Source: Platanthera guangdongensis (lineage: Eukaryota; Streptophyta; Magnoliopsida; Asparagales; Orchidaceae). From it: a DNA stretch of 64,000 nucleotides. Position 1 is the stretch's first letter, and each line of letters opens with the position of its first letter. The position numbers and the translations under genes were made by a program. The stretch is taken from NCBI GenBank assembly GCA_039583875.1, contig CM077166.1, positions 79,854,564 through 79,918,563 on the forward strand, in the 5' to 3' direction. Positions 54,635 through 64,000 of this stretch are shown here, piece after piece. The notes under the pieces were generated by a model. It did no database searches and was not told the DNA's origin. It saw nothing but the letters and a program-made list of their open reading frames with translations.

Positions 54635-56725
54635 TCATTTGTTTTTGACCCAGTTTACCTTGGGCCTAGGTTGATAACCTTTAAATTCTGAAATGAAAGA
54701 CATCCCTGGTTGACTCTTATATCCTTCAGGATGATATCTCCTTGGAGGTATAATCCATTCAGTATAAGGGTTAAAGATTTGGGATGAAGGACCCTTAGGA
54801 TTCAATTTTGATTTGCCTTTGAAAAATTTTCCAGAGCTTTGACCTCTGTTCGACGATCTTGGAGCTGCGTTCGACGATCTTGGGTCAGATCGTCGAGCTC
54901 TGTTCGACGGTCGACTATAGCTGAGGTCAGGTATTTGTGATCGTCGACCTGCGTTTGACGACTTTGGTTGAGATCGTCGATCTGCGTTCGACGATTTTGC
55001 CTGAGATCGTTGAGCTGCGTTCGGCGATCGTCGATCTTCATTCGGCGATCTTCGATCTCCGTTCGACGATTTCTGCTGGGACTTGGTTTTCTGAGGCAGA
55101 TCAGAATTTTTCCTAGCAACCTCTACAACTCCCTTTCCTTTGTCAGAAATGAATTTGATTAGAGTTGTTAGGACTATAGGTTGGCTGGATGAAGCACCCA
55201 AGCCCAGTGTACTGTTAAATCTAGAGTTCACTGTGCTTGTGATGTCCATCAGCTTGATGCTTCTCCCATTGAGAGATTCTTCAAGCTTCTTGGCCTGAGA
55301 GAGCTCACTTTTCAGTGAAGCTATCTGTTCCCTACAGCACTCCAAATCCTGAGAGAGTTTGAGATTTTCTGACTTTAAAGTATTGTGTTCAGATAATTGA
55401 TTTCTGAGAGAGATAATCTCTTTCTCAGACTTTAGCAGGTCTAAACACAGTGCTTTAAATTCAGATTTAAACTCCTCTGAACTAAAATCAAAAGAACCAA
55501 TTACCTGATCTTCTTCAGGTTGAGTCTCTGAATCTGACTCTGACTCCTCTTCTTCTGAATTATGATGTGAGGCATTGATTGCCATCATGCAGAACTCCTT
55601 TTCTTCTGTATCATCCTCATCATCACTGGAGCAGGATGAGGCTTCTGACTCTTCTTCAGTCTCACTCCAGGATTCAGCAACAAACCCTTTTCTTGTATGT
55701 TTGTTTTTGCTTGAAGAGGGTTTGCCATTGCCATTCCTTTTGGAGTCTTTCTCCTTTCTTCTTTCTTTCCTGTCTCTTCTGTCCTTGTTCTTGTTCTCTG
55801 GACAGTCAGGAACTATATGCCCTGGTTTCCTGCAGCCAAAGCAAATAATGTCTTTATTATTGCTAATGGACTTGTCATACCTTGGCTTATCCTGCTCCTT
55901 GTATGATCTTCTTCTGAAGTCCTTTCTGGCCATTTTGTAAAATCTTTTGGCCAGCAAACTGAGTAGTTCATCATTGCCTGTGGCTTTGTCTTCAGGCAGA
56001 TCTTCAGTTGCCTTGAAGGCTATGTTCTTCTCTTTTCTTGTGGCTGGTGAGGCAGCCTTCTGTTCTTCCTCTCTATTTTTGATGAGTAGCTCATAAGATT
56101 TGAGCTTACCCAATAAAGCTTCAGTAATGATCTCATTCAGACTTCTGGCATCCTTAATTGGCTAGATTCTTGAATCCCAAGTGCTGGGGAAGCACATTAG
56201 GATCTTGTCATTAAGTTCAGTTAGAGAGATCTCTTTGTCCAATGTTCTGAGTTCACTGACAATTAGACTTAGTCTATTGTACATATCTCCCACTGACTCA
56301 GTTTCTCCCTTTTTGAAATTCTCATATTGAGAGATGAGATGGGATCTTCTATCCTTTCTCTCATCAGCTGAGCCTGAGACTATTTCTGAGAGTTTGTCCC
56401 AAATTTCCTTGGCTGAATTACATTCAGCTACCTTTTGAAATATGTCATCAGACATTGTCTGGCCTAGGATGTTCATAGCCTTAGCATCAGCTACCTTCCA
56501 TCTCTTGATATCAGCATTTGTTCCTGATGGAGGTGGAACATCATTTGTACTTGTGTTCTCTGGAGGTCTTGGACATACTGTCAAAACAGAATTAAAAATA
56601 TCTTCGTCAATAGAATTCATGTAAAGTCTGATCCTTGCTTTCCAGAGTGCAAACTTGGATAGATTGCACACTGGAGGTCTGGTGCTAGCATAATCTTTGT
56701 TTTGGGCCATGATTTGTGTAAACAA
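54635..56725 (-). pseudogene. Gag of element C with palindrome array in the reading frame
   Basis: The start MFTQIMAQNKDY at 56725 lies about 95 bp after the PBS. The N-terminal capsid part (LWKARIRLYMNS, AKEIWDKLSEI) is open to a single TAG at 56162-56164; the same frame then runs 492 codons to 54635. CCHC knuckle CFGCRKPGHIVPDC at 55802-55843, acidic Ser-rich linker, then a coiled coil (55250-55450). Next come about ten Arg-rich units (RSSN, DRRSQ types) at 54841-55080, encoded by the LTR palindromes. The second knuckle of B is absent. Gag would package the RNA. Confidence 0.8.
54841..55080 (-). repeat. ATCGTCGA...TCGACGAT array inside C gag
   Basis: About nine inverted-repeat units of the same type as in the C LTR (GATCGTCGA, 5-8 nt, TTCGACGAT) lie in the gag C-terminal frame without breaking it. 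Confidence 0.85.
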
Positions 56726-56828
56726 AATCTAGAAAAAAATACCAAAGAAAAACAGATCTAACTTGGGATCTTTGGGTTCAGGTGTTAGCCTGTACAACCA
56801 ATCAGGTATGGTATGTTTAACCAACCTC

Positions 56829-56840
56829 GCTCTGATACCA
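56829..56840 (-). other. Primer-binding site of element C
   Basis: The minus strand reads TGGTATCAGAGC, a perfect initiator tRNA-Met site, 2 nt after the 5' LTR end (CTTTCA at 56843). Confidence 0.92.
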
Positions 56841-56842
56841 AT

Positions 56843-58333
56843 TGAAAGTGCAGCTAGATCTGATATACTCTAGAGGGGGGTGAATAGAGTATATGGTGCT
56901 TTGAAACTTTTTACAACAGTTGTTGTAATATGTGTGAGTAGGGAAGCAGTTAAAAACCAAACACAGAACTAAGTTAAACAAAAGATAATCATAAAAAAAT
57001 CAAGGCCAGAAACAAACATAAACACAAGCAAAACCAGAAGACACAAGGAAATATAGTGGTTCCCCTAAACTTGGGTACTTCCACTCTTCTACCACCCTAG
57101 GTAGGAATCCACTGTAGGATGAGTTGATCTAGTGTCCTGGGCACCAATGAGCTTTTGATAAGGTGCTCAAAAACCAAAGCAGATTTTTTGATCAGGTGTC
57201 TTGCCACCAATGAGCTTTTGACAAGGTGCTCAAAAAACAAGCTCAAACTTTTGAAGGGAGTTTGAGAAACCCTTTACAGAGAGGGGGTGAGAGAGTGATG
57301 GAAGTCTTCTCTTTCTCAAACAACTGAGAAGACTATGTGGATTGTTGATGTCAAAGCTCCCCCTGAATCCTTGAGATCTTCAGGAAGAAAAGCTTTGCTG
57401 AGGGTGATAGGCCTTCAAAGATTGAACTCCAGCAATAGATGATTTCAGCAATAGCTGAAATGTTGAATGTCTGGAGTCTTGAAAATATGTTGGCCTTGAA
57501 CACTTTGAAAACTAAAGAGATCTGAAGATTTCTGAAAGCTTGATCTCCTTGGATGAGTGTTCTTCAGACAGAATATTTTGAATGTCTCTCTGTAATCTGT
57601 GTTCTGTGAGTGATTCAAAAAATTCTTCTTTTTTTTATTCTCTGGTACAGAATAGAATAACATTCTCTGTCAAGAATAGCCGTTGGCCTGCATTAATTGC
57701 ATCCTTAATTGTACAATCTCTTCTGGAGGAAAGTCCACAGAAATATTCCTTGAAAAATCCCTTGAAACTTGGTCCAGAAATGAATGAAAATGGCTAGGAA
57801 ATCTCTGAATTAATTGCAAAATAACTCGTTAACTGATTTGAATTTGAATCTAGAAATATCCTGGAAGTTATCTGAAATCGTTGAACTGAGCTCTGCTATC
57901 GTCGAGCTAAGCTCAGCGATCTGGAAATATACAGCAGCAAAATATCGTCGATCTGAGCTCAAAGATCGTCGAACTGAGCTCAGAGATAAAGATCCAAAGC
58001 AGAGTCAAAATCGTCGACCTGAGCTCACCGTTCGTCGAATGGAGTTCGACGATATAATGAAGTTGAGCTCAGCGATCGTCGAATGGAGTTCGACGATCTG
58101 TCGAAGTTGAGCTAGACGATCGTCGACCGGAGTTCGACGAATCGTCGTGCTGAGCTCGACGATATGACTTAGTCTCCAAACACAAAATCTTGGTCTTCAG
58201 GGCAGCTTCCAAACCTAGACTTCTAACCCTTAGACTCATTTCTAATTGACCTATTGAGCTATACAAGAGGTCAAGCATAGATTCCTAGAGACATAGTGAT
58301 CCTGACCCAAATTAGTAATAGGGTGTTCCAACA
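56843..58333 (-). repeat. 5' LTR of element C
   Basis: 1491 bp, TGTTGG...CTTTCA on the minus strand, with the palindrome array at 57880-58165. I find no convincing TATA box between the array and the PBS. The target-site copy TCCTC lies at 58334-58338. Confidence 0.92.
57880..58165 (-). promoter_or_regulatory. ATCGTCGA...GAGCTC/TCGACGAT array, C 5' LTR U3
   Basis: About ten inverted-repeat units, for example GATCGTCGAATGGAGTTCGA and TCGTCGAACTGAGCTCAG, in the U3 region. The same array is in the 3' LTR (47210-47500), in gag and before ORF3. Confidence 0.7.
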
Positions 58334-58567
58334 TCCTCTGTCGAGAATTTCATAGTCTGTGTCGACACAATCCCAACAGTGTCGACACAATCCCAACAGT
58401 GTCGACACAATAAGAGTATTTCTACCCGCCTTTTGACCTTCTTTGTTTAGAAACATATAAATAGGTGGAAGTAAAACCCTGTCGACTATGCCCTCCAAAT
58501 TCTCGAGACCCAAGCTTTGTGTCGACAGACCTTCATCTCTCTTCTCTTCAAATCACTCTCATCCCTA
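58334..58567 (+). promoter_or_regulatory. Pol-ORF3 spacer of B, second half, palindromes and TATA box
   Basis: It starts with the target-site copy TCCTC. Three GTGTCGACAC palindromes lie at 58358-58408, CATATAAATAG at 58454-58464, another GTGTCGACA near 58520, and then the ORF3 ATG at 58568. TATA-to-ATG distance is about 105 bp. The layout copies the LTR promoter and suggests an internal promoter; there is no direct evidence of transcription. Confidence 0.6.
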
Positions 58568-61367
58568 ATGGCACCAAAGCTGGAAGAAAACATTAACGAG
58601 GGCTATGAACTAGTCGCGATGCATTTGCGAGTGGATCTAGAAAAATCAAAGCTGTGATTACCCTAATCACGAAAAATGGATTGGAGTATTTGGTCTCAGA
58701 ACCTACAAGGATATGGAAAAAGGAAGTTCTTGAATTCTACATGACGACATCTCTGGATTCAAAGAGGGTAAAAATTAAGTCATTTGTACAAGGAACCAAG
58801 GTCAAACTCACTTAGAAGAGTTTAAGCAAAACATTTCAGCTACCCAGGGTTAAAGAAGAAGATGAAATAACATCTTCCATGACAAGAGAAGCTCTCCAAT
58901 GGTGTGGAATAGATCCCACAACCAAGATTGGATCCTCAATGAATAGGAAGGGGATGAATTCCCAGGGTAAATTTCTTTCTGAAATTATAGGGAAAGTTAT
59001 TCTATGCAAGTTAGGGGGACATGATAGGATTTCATCCTACATGTTCAATTTGATGACCAGAATTATTTTCAAGGTGAAAACAAATTGGTCTGCTGTTATT
59101 TTTGACAAAATCAAAGAAAGTCTTAAGAAACCCAATCTGGGTAGAATCCTGAGTTTATATCTGGCTGAGAATATTCCTGAAGTAATGAATCAGATTGCAG
59201 GATCTAAGATCAATCATATGAGAAGAATGGATTTGAGAATACTATCAAGATGGGATACAGTTCTGACCAAAGATGTTTCTACCCCTCAAAAACAATCACA
59301 ACAGATTCAAAAAAAGAAGAAAACAACTTCTAAGACCACTGAATCTTCCAGTGATTTAGAAGAAATGGTGGTTTTCAGCTCAGATGAAGAAGGAGCTGAA
59401 AGGACTAGCAAATCTCCTGCTCAAGAAACTGTGACAGATAGTTAGGTGCAGGGGGAGCAGATTCCTGCAATCAACATCCAACTGGCTCAAGTCCAGGTAG
59501 AGCCTCATTAAGGGGGAGCCAATGAGTTTTCTCCAGTTTCAGCTCAACAAGAAGCATTACCCTCAGGAGGAGCTCATGAGAAACAGCCACCTGTCCACAC
59601 AGCTACACTGGATAGTGAAGCAGCTACACAATCTAAACTTGAGATACTACTAGATATCAATCAAGCTGCAATAATTATTGAAGATGATAAACTGAATGTG
59701 CGTATGAATGATGTTGATTAGATTAACCAAGATAATGTCCCTGAGGATGACATTACCAGGGAAGAAACTTTGGAATTTGAAGGAGAACCATCTGCTAAAG
59801 AGACAGTTATACCTCCAGTATAAATGCAACAAGAAGTTACTTTAGAAGAACTTTTTCCTGATTTATTAGATGCAAGAACTGAGGGAGAGCTGCTAAGGAC
59901 TGAGCAGGAGATGCCCATTATAGCATCTAGTCCAAAAGATATAGTGGACATAGAAAGCTCATCTGATTCCTCAGAAGATGAAGAAACCTCTAGGGCAAAG
60001 AAGAGAAAGCTTATGGAGCTAAGGAAGAGAAGCTCTGGCTATAAGAAAGCCTTACAGACTGTCCCACAAACTCCAGCTCCAACAGTAGATTTCATTTCAC
60101 TACTGGTGCAACTGTAAGTAAAGTTGGATGACCAAAAATAAGCCCTAGAAAAATATGTTGATGAGAGCAATAAAGAATTGCAACTTTAGCTGGCACAAGA
60201 TATTAAATCTATTAGATTTGAAGTGAATTTTCATAAAAAGGAAATGACAGATTGCTTCAATAAGGGAGGTAATGTTGTAGTCTATTTTGCCAAGCAACAA
60301 GTGGAAGCCAAAACACAAATAGATGGCATAGCAGTGAAATAAGGCTATGTTTTGGAAAGCCAAATAAGAATGAATGATAATCTCACAGAGTCACACAATG
60401 TTATTGTAACAGAACTTCATAATAAAGCAACTATTTTCACTGCAACCATTGCTAAAGCAAAGTGTGAGTTTGATCAACAACTCAAAGCAAATTTGACTGA
60501 TGTCAGCACTGCTATCCAAGAATCTCAAAAGGTAATTGCTGATCAACTGCAGAATTCAGATCATTCTATAAGGAAGGCACCAATTACCAAGCTAATCAGA
60601 TTCGATTTCAAAAAGATGATCTGAGAGACCATATTGAAAGAGAAATCATAAAGGGGGAGAGAGTGTTAGTCAATGCAGGCTTTGAACATGCTAAATGGAT
60701 AACTAATGCTATCAGAGCAACTCTTGGTTATCCACCCCTGTGTGATGATGATAACACTGCTGAATCAGGCATTCAACTGGCTTCAAATGAAGGGGTTCAG
60801 CAGGAAGTGGCTCAAATTATTTATCCACCTGCTGATTTTGAGGGCATTCAATCTGCAGTACAACAAATGTACAGTCCTCCACAAGAGGTTCGGAATGTGA
60901 TTATTGAGAAGGTTGAGATGTCTGAAATTTCTTTAAAAAGAGAGCAAGAAGCTCAACTTTCTAAGAAAAGGTTTAGAGAGCAGGCTGAACTAAAGCCTGA
61001 TTTTGAAAGATGGAGCCCCATCTCCAGAAACATTATTCTTACTACCTGGCAAGCAGTTAAAGACAACATGAATGATAGAGGCAAATGGTACTCTGAATAA
61101 GAATGGAGCAAGTATCAGAAATGGCAAGATGCCATATATCAGTTTAGAAGAGATCTCAAAGCTGGGAAGATACCTACTACTTCAGTGAAGCCTACCAAAT
61201 ACTTTCCAAAGCCTTTTCATTATTTTGAAAGGCAAAAGGTCAAGGCTGAAGAGCTCAAGAAAAAGGATCTTAAAGGGACAAAGCCAGCTGAAGACACTGA
61301 AGCCAATGTACAAGCAAGGATTCAGTCTAGCAAAGACATTGTCATCAAGGAGCCTAATCAGTCCTAG
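58568..61367 (+). pseudogene. ORF3 of element B (broken)
   Basis: It starts MAPKLEENINEGYE at 58568; a frameshift near 58645 and several stops (for example TAG at about 58814) follow. The best piece (58879-59445, 188 codons) contains FLSEIIGKVILCK...HDRISSYMFNLM...NWSAVIFDKIKESLKK...LGRILSLYLAENIP, which aligns with residues 130-210 of C's ORF3. Further pieces: 59824-60117 (acidic, KKRKL), 60352-60624 and 60663-61100 (coiled-coil-like, Gln/Glu-rich), 61185-61367 (basic C-terminus). It lies in the position of the SIRE env-like ORF, but I see no signal peptide or membrane segment. The N-terminal domain resembles the plant retroelement family called putative plant transposon protein. Confidence 0.7.
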
Positions 61368-61616
61368 AATAGATTGACTAGATTTTTGAACTATGTAATC
61401 TTATGTTTTAAAATCTATGTAATCTGTTGTTCAATAAATTCTTTTACTTCAACAAAACACTGATTCATGTTCACTATATTTTATTATGTTTTGTGATGAT
61501 AGAATATACTAGTTTTGTCTATATGTTACCCTGACAAAATAATCCTTAATACATCATAATCTGTGTTTTATTATAAAGTGATGTATATCATTGACTAAGG
61601 GTTATGACTTCTCCAA

Positions 61617-61628
61617 ATACGGGGAGAT
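61617..61628 (+). other. Polypurine tract of element B
   Basis: ATACGGGGAGAT lies immediately before the 3' LTR start TGTTGG at 61629. The 250 bp between ORF3 and the PPT hold no feature. Confidence 0.8.
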
Positions 61629-63213
61629 TGTTGGTTACATTGGAAAATTTATACCAAATTTGGAGAAGCCTCACCTAACTCAATGATATTCATCAATGTG
61701 TATTTGATGTTGTATTGAGTTTCAATGTACAGGTTAAGAAAATGCAGAAAATGTTTCTAAGTACAAGTGTCGACACTTGACAAAAATTGTGTCGACACCT
61801 GTGAGGAGATGTGTCAACACCGGGAGCCAGATTGTGTTGACACACAGGACTTGTGTCGACACACAGAAAATCTGTCGACAACAACTGTGTCGACAAGAAG
61901 GACTTGTGTCAACACATTCCAGAATTCTGTCGACAACACTTGTGTCGACACACAAGACTTGTATCGACATACTCCAGAATTCTGTCGACATCAACTTTGT
62001 CGAGACTAGAAGCTGTCGTGTCGACACACAGGACTTGTGTCGACACATTCCACAAAAGCTGTGTCAAGAACAAAAAGAAGAGATGTGTCTGCATTATGTG
62101 AGCTGTGTCGACATCACGTAGGATTGTGTCGACACATGATTTATTTGTGTCGACATATTAGAAGTATTGTCTTGACACTTTGCTGCTGAGTTAAAGTTCA
62201 ATGAAGTTTCAGATGTCATGACTGGAGACTTGACAGCTGTCACATCTAACAAAGCAGTTACATCTGTCAGAGCTGTCAGATGGCCGTTAGGAACCTGATC
62301 AGCCAGTAATCTCAGATGGGGTCTATATAAAGACCTATTCTATCAACAAATGGCAATGAACAAGAAGACACAACCAACAACTAAGAAGAAGAGAAGTCTT
62401 CATCCAGAAATCAACAAGTCTCTAAGTGCAGATCCTAAACAAGTCTGCCAGAAGAATTCAGAGCCACATCTGAATAGAAGAAGGAAGTTTATTGAAGATC
62501 ATCTCCAAGAAGATCAACCTTACTTTGTTCAAATTCAAGAAGCTTTGAAAAAGCTAAGATAGGTTGGATCTAAAGCAATCAGATCTATCAAGAACTGATC
62601 AAGAAACCTTCTACCCATTCTCTCTCTACCTGGGTGAAGAAATTATTCTTTTTACAATCAATTTTCTCTATAGGATCTTCTATAGATCTGAGTGTAGGAG
62701 AGTTAACTCTCTGATTTGTAAGCCTAAATTTATAAAGGCTGAGGTAGGGCTGAGTGCCTGAGGTAGGGGAATCATTTCTCTGAGTTGTAGGCCTGGGAAA
62801 ATGCTGAGGTAGGGCTTAATTGCCTAAGTTGTAGGAGTGTGGACTCACTCTGAGGTAGGGTTCTCTGGAAGAATCTGAGTTGTAGGACTTGCTGAAGTCT
62901 GAGCTGTAGGTACCTTTTCAAGGTTTTGAGTTGTAAGATCTGAGGATCTGAGAAGAAAGAAGGGTGTTAGACCGATTCTAGTACACTGCTAGATAGGCGA
63001 AGGGGAAAAGTGGATGTACCCATCACTTGGGGAACCACTATAAATATGTGTGTCTTCTGTGTTGTTGTTTTGTTTAAATATGTATTGTGAACTGTGCTGT
63101 GATAAATATTGCTAAGGCTGTCTGACAAGTAATTTACATTATCTGCCTGAATAAAAAGAATTGAACATATTCACCCCCTAGGTGTTTAAGGTATGTTGAA
63201 ACCAATTCTTTGA
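61629..63213 (+). repeat. 3' LTR of element B
   Basis: 1585 bp, collinear with 38845-40416: GTGTCGACAC array 61768-62160, TATA box 62323-62332, hairpin-module array about 62670-62960. It ends ATTCTTTGA (terminal CA changed to GA), followed by the target-site copy GAATT. Confidence 0.85.
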
Positions 63214-63218
63214 GAATT

Positions 63219-64000
63219 AGTAGTCTGAGTTGATCTCCAAGAGTAGCTTAAGTATATCCTTATTGGTTCTGGAGAGAATCATAAGGAGTTGGGGTCCATG
63301 AAGCTTCCTATATGCAAGAAGGAGAATTTTGGTATCTGGAAATAAAGGGTCGCATTGTTCATGGAGGCATATAAACCTAGAATCTTTATAACAGTTAACG
63401 AGGGACCTATCATCCCCATGAAGGTCTCAGCTATGGATGCTACTTTCCAGACACCTAAGAAATATTTTGAAATGACCAAGGATGAGGTAATTCTGGCTAC
63501 CATAGACAAAAGGGCACACAACATAATTGTCAGTGTCGTTGATGATTCTACTTTCCAAAATCTTCTACACTGCAAGACTTCCAATAAAATGTCGGACACT
63601 CTGGTTCTCTATATGAAAGGAACTGAAGAAGTCATGAATGACAGGAAATCCCTACTTAATCAGGAGTTATGAAACCTTAAGAAATACCAAGAAAGACAGT
63701 ATAGCTGAATGCTATGAAAAATTCTTTAGAGTGGTGAATGAGCTGAGGACCTATAGAAGGGTCTTCAGCAACTGTGAGTTGAATTACAAGTTCCTTAGTT
63801 ATCTAACCAGATACTGTGACAACAATATCTGTGCCATCAGAGAGGTGGCTAAGCTTGCTGAAACTCCTCCACACACACTGTTTAGAAAGATGCTTTCCTA
63901 TGAGATGTAGCTATTTGTCGGAATGGAAGAGGAGACTACCAGTAGATCTCATACCAAGGAGAAGACAGTGGCCTTCAAGGCCGAGGGCTCTAAGAAGAGC
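63219..64000 (+). pseudogene. Leader end and gag of element D (partial)
   Basis: The leader (63219-63263) aligns with B's leader. The gag start codon equivalent is TTG at 63264 (B has ATG). The product is close to B gag: MKLPICKKENFGIWK, then TAA at 63343-63345, LFMEAYKPRIFITVNEGP, DEVILATIDKRAHNIIVSV, a frameshift near 63670, and ELNYKFLSYLTRYCDNNICAIREV. It runs off the window. Inactive. Confidence 0.8.

Larger units (their letters stand above)
46184..58333 (-). mobile_element. SIRE-like copia element C, complete, with third ORF (12.15 kb)
   Basis: Two 1491-bp LTRs (46184-47674 and 56843-58333) both run TGTTGG...CTTTCA on the minus strand. Target duplication TCCTC is at 46179-46183 and 58334-58338. 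PBS and PPT are present. Order on the minus strand: gag, protease, integrase, RT, RNase H, palindrome/TATA spacer, 964-codon ORF3. LTRs differ by about 2-3% over the first 350 bp by eye, younger than the Athila insertion. Gag-pol has several stops and frameshifts; ORF3 is intact. It is inserted in the pol-ORF3 spacer of element B. Confidence 0.94.
38845..63213 (+). mobile_element. SIRE-like copia element B with a third ORF (interrupted by C)
   Basis: LTRs at 38845-40416 and 61629-63213 are collinear with each other, with target duplication GAATT. Internal order: PBS, gag with two zinc knuckles, protease, integrase, RT, RNase H, a spacer with promoter-like sequence, ORF3, PPT. Element C (46184-58333) interrupts the pol-ORF3 spacer. 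Without C the element is about 12.2 kb. RT, integrase and gag features match the SIRE/Maximus lineage, which is known to carry an extra ORF after pol. Stops and frameshifts occur throughout. Confidence 0.88.
36825..64000 (+). mobile_element. SIRE-like copia element D (interrupted, runs off the window)
   Basis: 5' LTR 36825-38809, degenerate tRNA-Met primer site 38812-38823 and leader to 38844; then element B is inserted (38845-63213). The leader resumes at 63219 and gag follows from 63264. The insertion is supported by the 5-bp duplication GAATT (38840-38844 and 63214-63218) and by the leader halves aligning without gap to B's own leader (40431-40480). The rest of D lies beyond 64000. Confidence 0.8.

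Noticed and set aside
54635..54655. Programmed +1 frameshift at the end of C gag
   Set aside because: B shows a -1 relation at the same boundary and neither site has a canonical slippery heptamer; ordinary indels explain it as well, so it is only mentioned as part of the gag-pol boundary observation.
61629..64000. Tandem LTR-internal-LTR-internal array from unequal recombination of element B
   Set aside because: The GAATT duplication at both ends of B, and the perfect joining of leader halves from 38812-38844 and 63219 onward, show B inserted into the leader of element D; the downstream gag belongs to D.

Overview
The window is plant nuclear DNA made almost entirely of nested LTR retrotransposons. 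I find no convincing host gene, tRNA, rRNA or CRISPR array. Plant origin is shown by the element families (chromovirus of Tekay/Del type, Athila-type gypsy, SIRE-type copia), by primer-binding sites for initiator tRNA-Met (TGGTATCAGAGC), and by AT-rich LTR promoters. It looks like heterochromatic or intergenic DNA of a repeat-rich plant, probably a eudicot; I cannot name the species.

Layout. 1-2306: minus-strand remains of a Tekay-like chromovirus (Tk1) with an internal deletion. 2306-5283: plus-strand internal tail and complete 3' LTR of a non-autonomous (LARD-like) element. 5284-6959: a truncated plus-strand Tekay-type LTR. 6960-14566: a nearly complete but dead minus-strand Tekay chromovirus (Tk2) with a 2.57-kb 5' LTR, which sits in the gag of copia element A. 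14567-17257 and 28551-about 33690: copia element A (plus). Its RT is split by a complete 11.3-kb Athila-type element (17258-28550, target-site duplication GATAT), and its 3' LTR is split by an inverted second copy of the LARD (29773-32456). 33690-36824: D-type SIRE LTR pieces, two of them head to head. 36825-64000: a three-level nest of SIRE-like copia elements. D (LTR at 36825, gag resuming at 63219) holds B (38845-63213, TSD GAATT), which holds C (46184-58333, minus strand, TSD TCCTC, two 1491-bp LTRs).

Most interesting system. Elements B and C each carry a third ORF between pol and the 3' LTR. In C it is an intact 964-codon frame although gag-pol is broken several times. In both, the pol-ORF3 spacer repeats the family's own LTR promoter layout: an array of short palindromes (GTGTCGACAC in B; ATCGTCGA...TCGACGAT in C), then a TATA box, a leader of about 100-110 nt and the ORF3 ATG. 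This suggests an internal promoter for a separate ORF3 transcript. In C the same palindrome array also lies inside the gag reading frame, where a second zinc knuckle is found in B. More widely, nearly every LTR family here, gypsy and copia alike, has its own unrelated array of 10-24-bp palindromes upstream of its TATA box, so the architecture recurs while the sequences do not.

All coding regions except ORF3 of element C, and possibly small ORFs, are broken. Element borders supported by target-site duplications are reliable; borders of LTR fragments at 5284-6960, 29351-34602 and 2306 are approximate.
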